A DNA stretch of 64,000 nucleotides from Xaviernesmea oryzae (GTDB taxonomy: Bacteria > Pseudomonadota > Alphaproteobacteria > Rhizobiales > Rhizobiaceae), in the NCBI RefSeq assembly GCF_900109605.1, contig NZ_FOAM01000011.1:1-64000 (forward strand), read 5' to 3'. The stretch's first letter is position 1, and each line of letters starts with the position of its first letter. The translations under genes were made by a program, and so were the position numbers. The notes below the pieces were generated by a model. It saw only the letters and a list, made by a program, of their open reading frames with translations, made no database searches and had not been told where the DNA came from. Of this stretch, positions 57,609-64,000 are shown piece by piece.

Positions 57609-57626
57609 TTTTGCGCATGTGCAAAA
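57609..57626. promoter_or_regulatory. Candidate LacI-family operator
   Basis: TTTTGCGCATGTGCAAAA: eight of nine base pairs are symmetric. It lies between the divergent LacI regulator and the operon it would control. TTTTGC repeats further right could be secondary sites. Confidence 0.5.
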
Positions 57627-57737
57627 TCATAAGATGTACTTCTCGGCCAAAATTTGCGTCATATTTTGCTATCATTGCGCATATATGGCAGATTTTGCCG
57701 CTTTCGCAGTGCGGCAGCCTAGGAAGAAGGTTCTCTC

Positions 57738-57833
57738 ATGAATTGTATTGCGGCGATTCACAAAAAATTTCGGATACTGCGGTTGCCAACCAAGACGCGC
57801 TTCAGTAGCTTTTCTACGGCAACGTTACAGTGA
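57738..57833 (+). CDS. 31-codon upstream ORF / possible leader peptide
   Basis: ATG at 57738 follows GGAAGAAGG; the TGA at 57831-57833 touches the GGGAGGAG ribosome site of the binding-protein gene, whose ATG is only 12 bases away. The peptide (MNCIAAIHKKFRILRLPTKT then RFSSFSTATLQ) is basic, with no family. The geometry suggests translational coupling, but the ORF could be chance. Confidence 0.3.
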   Translation: MNCIAAIHKKFRILRLPTKTRFSSFSTATLQ

Positions 57834-57845
57834 GGGAGGAGACTC

Positions 57846-59078
57846 ATGACTTTGCGTATCTGGACGGCCATCATGGCGGCAAGTGTGGTTCTGCCGCTGT
57901 CGGCGGCGAAGGCAACCGATCTCGAAGTGACCCATTGGTGGACCTCGGGCGGTGAGGCGGCGGCTGTCGCGGAATTTGCCAAGGCATTCGATGCCACGGG
58001 CAACAAATGGATCGACGGCGCGATCGCCGGGTCCGGTGGCACGGCACGACCGATCATGGTGAGCCGCATCACGGGCGGCGATCCGATGGGCGCAACCCAA
58101 TTCAACCACGGGCGGCAGGCTGAGGAGCTGGTTCAGGCCGGCTTGATGCGCGACCTGACCGACGTTGCCACGAAGGAAAAATGGAAAGAGATCATCCGTC
58201 CGGCCACCTTGCTCGATGGCTGCACGATCGACGGCAAGATCTATTGCGCACCCGTCAACATTCACTCCTGGCAGTGGCTGTGGCTCTCGAACGACGCTTT
58301 CAAGAAGGCCGGCGTCGAGGCGCCGAAGAACTGGGACGAGTTTGTTGCCGCCGCACCGGCGCTCGAAAAGGCCGGCATCGTGCCCCTGGCCATCGGCGGC
58401 CAGGCCTGGCAGGCGTCTGGCCTGTTCGATGTTCTCGTGATCTCGCTCGGCGGCAAGGATTTCTACGAAAAGGTCTATAGCGCCAAGGACGCCGATACGA
58501 TCAACGGTCCCGACATGGCCCGGATCTTCAAAGCAGCCGACGATGCACGCCGCATGTCCAAGGGCACGAATGTCCAGGACTGGAACCAGGCAACGAACAT
58601 GGTCATCACCGGCAAGGCCGGTGGCCAGATCATGGGGGACTGGGCGCAGGGGGAATTCCAGCTGGCTGGCAAGAAGGCCGGGACTGATTACGCCTGCCTG
58701 CCGGGTCTCGGCGTGAATGAATATATCACCACCGGCGGCGACGCCTTCTACTTCCCCCTCTTGAAGGATGAGGCCAAGAGCCAGGCGCAGGCGGTCCTCG
58801 CCAGCACGCTGCTCAACCCCAAGACCCAGGTGGCTTTCAATCTGAAGAAGGGCTCGCTGCCGGTGCGCGGCGATGTCGATCTGAATGCAGCCAATGACTG
58901 CATGAAGAAGGGTCTCGACATTCTCGCCAAGGGCAATGTCCTCAAGAGCACGGACGAGCTTCTTTCAGCCGACATCCAGAAGCAGAAGGAGGATCTGTTC
59001 GCCGAGTTCTTCTCCTCCTCTATGAGCCCTCAGGACGCACAGAAGCGCTTCGCCAGCATCATTGCTTCCGCCGATTGA
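57846..59078 (+). CDS. Sugar ABC transporter substrate-binding protein
   Basis: 410 residues, ATG at 57846 with GGGAGGAG upstream. Signal peptide about 1-23 (ending SAAKAT). The mature start LEVTHWWTSGGEAAAVAEF and NIHSWQWLWLSNDAFKKAGV resemble glucose/mannose-binding proteins of the GtsA type (CUT1 family). First gene of the operon that ends with the beta-mannosidase, so a mannoside, glucose or mannose ligand is plausible. Confidence 0.9.
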   Translation: MTLRIWTAIMAASVVLPLSAAKATDLEVTHWWTSGGEAAAVAEFAKAFDATGNKWIDGAIAGSGGTARPIMVSRITGGDPMGATQFNHGRQAEELVQAGLMRDLTDVATKEKWKEIIRPATLLDGCTIDGKIYCAPVNIHSWQWLWLSNDAFKKAGVEAPKNWDEFVAAAPALEKAGIVPLAIGGQAWQASGLFDVLVISLGGKDFYEKVYSAKDADTINGPDMARIFKAADDARRMSKGTNVQDWNQATNMVITGKAGGQIMGDWAQGEFQLAGKKAGTDYACLPGLGVNEYITTGGDAFYFPLLKDEAKSQAQAVLASTLLNPKTQVAFNLKKGSLPVRGDVDLNAANDCMKKGLDILAKGNVLKSTDELLSADIQKQKEDLFAEFFSSSMSPQDAQKRFASIIASAD

Positions 59079-59247
59079 GGCCTTCTCCTGCCCGAAGCCG
59101 GCCGATACGCCGGCTTCGGCACCGCATGCCCCGGATGGGTTATCCCAAGCCACGGTGTGCGGTGCTGCCTTCCTTGCTTTGGCTGAAAGGCAAAGCGGGG
59201 CAGGGCAGTCATGCCCTCGAGACATGCGCCCAAGGAGACGTCTTGCC

Positions 59248-60150
59248 ATGACGGGTCAGACCATCGCCCGCCGTCCGAACCAGCTGTTTCGCAATCTCAA
59301 TGCGAAAATCGCCTCCATCCCGATGATCCTCACCGCCGTGGTGATCTTCCTCGGGGGCACGCTGTGGACGGTCGTTTATTCCTTTACCAATTCCAAACTG
59401 CTGCCGCGGCTGTCCTTCGTCGGTTTGGATCAGTATGAGCGCCTGTGGGCCGCCACGCGCTGGACGGTCTCCATCACCAATCTCGCCATCTATGGCGTGC
59501 TGACGCTGATCTTCAGCCTGGTGATCGGCTTTCTCCTGGCCGCGCTGATGGACCAGAAGATCCGCTTCGAAAACACCTTCCGCACGATCTTCCTCTATCC
59601 CTTCGCGCTCTCCTTCATCGTCACCGGCCTGGTGTGGCAATGGATTCTCAATCCGGAGTTCGGCATACAATCCGTTGTGCGCGCGCTCGGATGGACGAGC
59701 TTCACCTTCGATCCGCTCTACAATGCCGACATTGTCATCTATGGCATCCTGATCGCCGGCCTTTGGCAGGGCACCGGGCTTGTCATGTGCCTGATGCTGG
59801 CGGGTCTGCGCGGCATTGACGGCGAGATCTGGAAGGCTGCCCGCGTCGACGGCATCCCGACTTGGAAGACCTATCTCTTCATCGTCATCCCGATGATGCG
59901 CGCCGTCTTCGTCACCACGCTGGTCATCATCGCCTCGGGCATCGTGCGCGTCTACGATCTCGTGGTCGCCCAGACCAGCGGCGGCCCCGGCATCGCTTCG
60001 GAAGTGCCGGCCAAGTACGTCTATGACTACATGTTCCAGGCGCAGAACCTGGGGCAGGGCTTCGCCGCCTCCACCATGATGCTCGTCACCGTCGCCATCA
60101 TCATCGTCCCCTGGGCCTATCTCGAATTCGGAGGGAAGAAGCGTGGCTAA
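59248..60150 (+). CDS. Sugar ABC transporter permease 1
   Basis: 300 residues from the ATG at 59248 (AAGGAGA nine to ten bases upstream). Six membrane segments with the coupling loop EIWKAARVDGIPTWKTYLFI (EAA motif). CUT1 MalF/UgpA-like. The next gene starts eight bases before its stop. Confidence 0.92.
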   Translation: MTGQTIARRPNQLFRNLNAKIASIPMILTAVVIFLGGTLWTVVYSFTNSKLLPRLSFVGLDQYERLWAATRWTVSITNLAIYGVLTLIFSLVIGFLLAALMDQKIRFENTFRTIFLYPFALSFIVTGLVWQWILNPEFGIQSVVRALGWTSFTFDPLYNADIVIYGILIAGLWQGTGLVMCLMLAGLRGIDGEIWKAARVDGIPTWKTYLFIVIPMMRAVFVTTLVIIASGIVRVYDLVVAQTSGGPGIASEVPAKYVYDYMFQAQNLGQGFAASTMMLVTVAIIIVPWAYLEFGGKKRG

Positions 60151-61084
60151 TCCTGGTTCCCTCGCCGTCACCGTTGCCGGCGCCGATGCGATGAGCGATT
60201 CCCTTGCCGGCCCGCGCGGTCGCCGCCCGCAGCGAAGCCTGTCCGGCCGCAACATCATGATCTATGGAACGCTGGCCATTGCTGCGCTCTACTATCTGCT
60301 GCCGCTTTACGTGATGGTCGTCACATCGCTCAAGGGCATGCCCGAAATCCGGCTTGGCAACATCTTTGCGCCGCCTGTGGAGATCACCTTCGAACCCTGG
60401 GCAAAGGCCTGGGCCAGCGCCTGCACGGGGCTCAACTGCGATGGCCTGTCGCGCGGCTTCTGGAATTCGGTGCGCATCACCATTCCCTCGACCGTGATCT
60501 CGATCGCGATTGCCTCGATTAACGGTTATGCGCTGGCCAACTGGCGCTTCAAGGGCTCGGAGATCTTCTTCACCATCCTGATCGTCGGCGCCTTCATCCC
60601 CTATCAGGTGATGATCTATCCGATCGTCATCGTTCTCAGGGAAATGGGCATCTACGGCACGCTGACCGGACTGATCATCGTCCATACGATCTTCGGCATG
60701 CCGATCCTGACGCTGCTCTTCCGCAACTATTTCGTCTCACTGCCGGAGGAGCTGTTCAAGGCCGCGCGCATCGATGGCGCCGGCTTCTGGACGATCTATC
60801 TCAAGATCATGCTGCCGATGTCGCTGCCGATCTTCGTGGTGGCGATGATCCTGCAGATCACCGGCATCTGGAACGACTTCCTGTTCGGCGTGGTCTTCAC
60901 CCGGCCGGAATATTACCCGATGACCGTCCAGCTCAACAACATCGTCAACTCCGTTCAGGGGGTGAAGGAATACAACGTCAACATGGCGGCGACGATCCTC
61001 ACCGGTTCCGTTCCGCTCTTCGTCTACTTCGTCTCCGGACGTCTCTTCGTGCGCGGCATCGCCGCCGGCGCCGTGAAAGGCTGA
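60143..61084 (+). CDS. Sugar ABC transporter permease 2
   Basis: 313 residues from a GTG at 60143 with GGAGGGA upstream; an ATG at 60191 would drop the 16-residue leader. Six membrane segments with EAA loop PEELFKAARIDGAGFWTIYL. MalG/UgpE-like partner of permease 1, overlapping it by eight bases. Confidence 0.92.
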   Translation: MANPGSLAVTVAGADAMSDSLAGPRGRRPQRSLSGRNIMIYGTLAIAALYYLLPLYVMVVTSLKGMPEIRLGNIFAPPVEITFEPWAKAWASACTGLNCDGLSRGFWNSVRITIPSTVISIAIASINGYALANWRFKGSEIFFTILIVGAFIPYQVMIYPIVIVLREMGIYGTLTGLIIVHTIFGMPILTLLFRNYFVSLPEELFKAARIDGAGFWTIYLKIMLPMSLPIFVVAMILQITGIWNDFLFGVVFTRPEYYPMTVQLNNIVNSVQGVKEYNVNMAATILTGSVPLFVYFVSGRLFVRGIAAGAVKG

Positions 61085-61090
61085 TCTCTC

Positions 61091-62179
61091 ATGTCTTCAA
61101 GCGTATCCATCAGAGACCTGTCGCTGAATTTCGGTGCCGTCAGCGTGCTCCAGCATCTCGATCTGGAAATTGCCGATGGCGAGTTTCTGGTCCTGCTCGG
61201 CGCGTCCGGCTGCGGCAAGTCCACGCTTTTGAACTGCATTGCCGGCCTGCTCGATATTTCCGACGGCCAGATCTTCATCAAGGGCAAGAACGTCACCTGG
61301 GAGGAGCCGAAGGACCGTGGCATCGGCATGGTCTTCCAGTCCTATGCGCTCTATCCGCAGATGACGGTGGAGAAGAACCTGTCCTTCGGCCTGCAGGTCG
61401 CAAAGGTGCCGCAGGCGGAGATCGACAAGCGCGTGGCACGAGCCGCTGAGATCCTGCAGATCCAGCCGCTCCTGAAGCGAAAGCCGGCGGAACTCTCAGG
61501 CGGCCAGCGCCAGCGCGTCGCCATCGGCCGGGCGCTGGTGCGCGACGTCGATGTCTTTCTGTTCGACGAGCCGCTTTCCAACCTCGATGCCAAGCTGCGC
61601 TCGGAGCTGCGTGTCGAGATCAAGCGGCTGCACCAGTCGCTCAAGAATACGATGATCTACGTCACCCATGACCAGATCGAGGCTTTGACTCTGGCCGACC
61701 GGATCGCGGTGATGAAGGGCGGCGTCATCCAGCAACTCGCCGACCCCATGACGATCTACGGCACGCCGGAAAATCTCTTCGTCGCCGGCTTCATCGGCTC
61801 ACCCTCGATGAATTTTTTCCGCGGTGCCATTCGCCAGGAAAATGGGCGGTCGATCGTCGATGTCGGGGGCCTGGCCTTCGATCTCTCGCGCTATCCTGCC
61901 CGCGCGCTGTTGAAAGCCGGTCAGAAGGTGGTGCTCGGGGTGAGGCCGGAGCATATCCGCGTGGACGAACCCGTCGAGGGTTTCATCACGCATCAGGCTG
62001 CCGTCGATATCGAGGAGCCGATGGGCGCCGACAATCTTCTCTGGCTGAACCTTGCCGGCCAGCCCATCTCGGTGCGAATTGCCGGCCAGCGCCGCTACGC
62101 ACCAAAAACGCCCGTCACGCTCGGCTTCGATATGGCCACCGCGTCGCTGTTTGATGCCGAGACCGAAAATCGCCTTTGA
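61091..62179 (+). CDS. Sugar ABC transporter ATP-binding protein (MalK/UgpC type)
   Basis: 362 residues, ATG at 61091, six bases after permease 2. Walker A GASGCGKST at 37-45, signature ELSGGQRQRVAIGRAL, Walker B DVFLFDEPLSNLD, switch-His THDQIEALTLADR; the C-terminal 120 residues are MalK-type OB/TOBE domains (GVRPEHIRV). It energises import through the two permeases. Confidence 0.94.
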   Translation: MSSSVSIRDLSLNFGAVSVLQHLDLEIADGEFLVLLGASGCGKSTLLNCIAGLLDISDGQIFIKGKNVTWEEPKDRGIGMVFQSYALYPQMTVEKNLSFGLQVAKVPQAEIDKRVARAAEILQIQPLLKRKPAELSGGQRQRVAIGRALVRDVDVFLFDEPLSNLDAKLRSELRVEIKRLHQSLKNTMIYVTHDQIEALTLADRIAVMKGGVIQQLADPMTIYGTPENLFVAGFIGSPSMNFFRGAIRQENGRSIVDVGGLAFDLSRYPARALLKAGQKVVLGVRPEHIRVDEPVEGFITHQAAVDIEEPMGADNLLWLNLAGQPISVRIAGQRRYAPKTPVTLGFDMATASLFDAETENRL

Positions 62180-62192
62180 TCGGATACCTCCC

Positions 62193-64000
62193 ATGTCCTT
62201 CGAAACCACCACTGTCCAGCCCGAAACCATCGATCTCGCCGGCACCTGGCAACTGTCGTCGGCAGATGGCCAGCATCGCACGACGATCCATCTGCCTGGG
62301 GATGTTCACTCGGCGCTGGCGGATGCAGGCCTGATTCCCGAGCCCTATTTCGGCGCCAACGAGGCCGTGGTTCAGTGGGTGGCCGAGCAGGATTGGGTGT
62401 TCGAGCGCGAGGTCACTCTGGCGGCCGAGGCCCTGGATGCACCCTGGTATCTCGATCTCGAAAGCCTGGATACGATCGCCTCGGTCTTCGTCAACGACCA
62501 GCTGGTGCTGGAGGCGGAAAATTGCTTCCGCCGCTATCGGCCGGATGTCGGTGGCGTGCTGAAGGCCGGCGTCAACCGCTTGAAGATCGTCATCCGGTCT
62601 TCGATCGCCGCCGGCGCCGAGCTGCAGGCGGCACAACCCTTCTACATTCCGCATCAGGAGCTGAACTCGCCGATCCCCAATGGCAATATGCTGCGCAAGC
62701 CGCAATGCCATTTCGGCTGGGACTGGAACATCGCCATCGCCCCCTTGGGCGTCTATGGCACACTGGCGCTGAGGAAGTTGGCACCGGCGCGCATCGAGCA
62801 TGTGCAGACGCAACAGATCCCGCGCGCCGATGGCGGCGTCGACCTTCTCGTCAAGGCGACCCTGTTTGCCGAGGAGCCCTGTGTCGTCTCGGTCGCCTTC
62901 GGGCTCGATGAGCGCAAAGACCGGATCGACTGCGCGCTGGGCGCCGGCGAAACGGTGGTCTCCCAGGGTTTCACCCTGGCCGAGCCTCGGCTCTGGTGGC
63001 CGGCCGGCAGCGGCGAGCAGGCGCTCTATGCGCTGACGGTGACGGTGGCAGGCGAGACGGTCGCGCGCCAGATCGGTATTCGCTCCGTCGAACTCATCAC
63101 CGATCCAGATGCGGCCGGCGCCCGCTTCGCGCTCAAGGTCAATGGCCGTGAGATCTTCTGCCGTGGCGCCAACTGGATTCCGGCCGATGCCCTGATGTCG
63201 CGGGCGACGCGCGAGGCGACGGAGGATCTGCTGCGTTCGGCGGCCGACGCCAATATGAACATGATCCGCATCTGGGGCGGCGGCTTCTATGAGGCCGACA
63301 GGTTCTACGATCTCTGCGACCGTCTCGGCCTGATGGTCTGGCAGGATTTCATGTTCGCCTGCAACCTCTATCCCTCGACGCCCGATTTCCTTGCCAATGT
63401 CGAGGCGGAGGTCGATTATCAGGTGCGCCGGCTCGCCAGCCATCCCTCCATCGTGCTGTGGTGCGGCGACAATGAGCTGGTGGGCGCGCTGACCTGGTTC
63501 CCCGAGAGCCGCGAGAACCGGGACCGCTATCTGGTCTCCTACGATCGCCTGAACCGGGTGATTGAGGTGGCGATGAAGAAGGCCGCGCCGGAACTGATCT
63601 GGTGGCCGTCGAGCCCGTCTTCGGGCTACCTGAACTTTGGCGATGCGTGGCATGCCGATGGCTCCGGCGACATGCATTACTGGTCGGTCTGGCACGAAAA
63701 CAAGAGTTTCGACAATTACCGCACCGTGCGCCCGCGCTTCTGCTCGGAATTCGGCTTCCAGTCCTACACCTCCATGCCGCTCGTCCGGCAGTTTGCCGAG
63801 GCGAAGGATATGAACATCGCCTCGCCTGTGATGGAGGTGCATCAGAAGAATGTTGGCGGGAACGAGCGGATCGCCGGCACCATGTTCCGCTATTTCCGCT
63901 TTCCCCGCGACTTCGACAGCTTCGTCTATTTGAGCCAGATCCAGCAGGGCCTGGCGATCCGTACGGCCGTCGAATTCTGGCGTTCGCTCAAGCCGCATTG
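62193..64000 (+). CDS. GH2 beta-mannosidase, C-terminus beyond window
   Basis: 602 residues visible, frame open at the edge; family members are about 820. No signal peptide, so it acts in the cytoplasm. N-terminal sugar-binding domain (TIHLPGDVHSALADAGLIPE), central immunoglobulin-like domain, then the catalytic barrel with acid/base Glu428 (GDNEL) and nucleophile Glu519 (CSEFGFQ). MIRIWGGGFYE and WQDFMFACNLYP are typical of GH2 beta-mannosidases rather than beta-galactosidases. Last visible gene of the operon, implying uptake of beta-mannosides followed by cytoplasmic cleavage. Confidence 0.92.
   Translation, partial: MSFETTTVQPETIDLAGTWQLSSADGQHRTTIHLPGDVHSALADAGLIPEPYFGANEAVVQWVAEQDWVFEREVTLAAEALDAPWYLDLESLDTIASVFVNDQLVLEAENCFRRYRPDVGGVLKAGVNRLKIVIRSSIAAGAELQAAQPFYIPHQELNSPIPNGNMLRKPQCHFGWDWNIAIAPLGVYGTLALRKLAPARIEHVQTQQIPRADGGVDLLVKATLFAEEPCVVSVAFGLDERKDRIDCALGAGETVVSQGFTLAEPRLWWPAGSGEQALYALTVTVAGETVARQIGIRSVELITDPDAAGARFALKVNGREIFCRGANWIPADALMSRATREATEDLLRSAADANMNMIRIWGGGFYEADRFYDLCDRLGLMVWQDFMFACNLYPSTPDFLANVEAEVDYQVRRLASHPSIVLWCGDNELVGALTWFPESRENRDRYLVSYDRLNRVIEVAMKKAAPELIWWPSSPSSGYLNFGDAWHADGSGDMHYWSVWHENKSFDNYRTVRPRFCSEFGFQSYTSMPLVRQFAEAKDMNIASPVMEVHQKNVGGNERIAGTMFRYFRFPRDFDSFVYLSQIQQGLAIRTAVEFWRSLKPH

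Larger units (their letters stand above)
57434..57845. promoter_or_regulatory. Divergent control region of the sugar operon
   Basis: 412 AT-rich bases between the LacI gene and the binding-protein gene. It contains a LacI-like palindrome (57609-57626), several further TTTTGC half-sites (around 57645-57700) and a short upstream ORF (57738-57833). Confidence 0.6.

Noticed and set aside
62115-63998. 627-residue minus-strand ORF opposite the beta-mannosidase
   Set aside because: The plus strand has the catalytic motifs; the antisense frame has none.

Overview
The window looks like a chromosomal segment of an alphaproteobacterium of the Rhizobiaceae (Rhizobium/Agrobacterium/Sinorhizobium type). 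The DNA is GC-rich. It carries the rhizobial very-long-chain acyl gene set for lipid A (acpXL, fabZXL, fabF2XL, fabF1XL, adh2XL, lpxXL), an aerobic-type cobalamin gene set (cobQ, cobP, cobW, cobN, cobO, cobE, cobA, cobB, cobC, cobD), DUF1127 small proteins and a small RNA whose hairpin loops carry CCTCCTCCC, a feature of rhizobial alpha-r14 and Rhodobacter CcsR-type RNAs. No rRNA, tRNA or CRISPR array was seen. The species cannot be fixed from the sequence alone.

Layout. 1-2.0 kb: the 3' end of an IS481-family transposase, three small proteins and the four-hairpin sRNA. 2.1-5.7 kb: an acyltransferase-3/SGNH O-acetylase and a divergent LysE exporter/Lrp regulator pair. 5.8-9.7 kb: a sulfate ABC transporter operon (minus strand, binding protein first). 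10-12.6 kb: a large DUF3772/MscS mechanosensitive channel. 12.7-17.4 kb: a GcvT-type FAD oxidoreductase, a double-receiver protein and a GATase1-like AraC regulator. 17.9-21.1 kb: two DUF1127 proteins, a LysR regulator, topoisomerase IB and a brnTA remnant. 21.1-24.6 kb: metF with a cysteine-rich partner, an entericidin, a phosphodiester glycosidase and a hypothetical protein. 24.7-29.4 kb: an O-antigen-ligase-like protein and a ProU-type betaine ABC transporter.

30.4-47.0 kb is the cobalamin block. It is interrupted by a ClC channel, a parDE module and a TSUP exporter. cobE-cobA-cobB-cobC-cobD overlap or nearly touch and should be co-translated. 47.1-52.8 kb is the VLCFA lipid A operon, followed by an orphan PAS protein, gnd (6-phosphogluconate dehydrogenase) and an arginase/agmatinase-family enzyme. 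56.4-64 kb is a sugar-uptake locus: a LacI regulator diverges from a binding protein, two permeases, an ATPase and a GH2 beta-mannosidase that runs off the right edge. A LacI-like palindrome and a 31-codon upstream ORF lie between the regulator and the transporter.

How parts may work together (inference). The ProU-type transporter, the GbdR/GlxA-like regulator, the GcvT-domain oxidoreductase and the MetF pair could together import methylated glycines and channel their methyl groups into folate one-carbon metabolism. The cobalamin genes would feed B12-dependent enzymes. The last operon probably imports mannosides, which are then cut in the cytoplasm.
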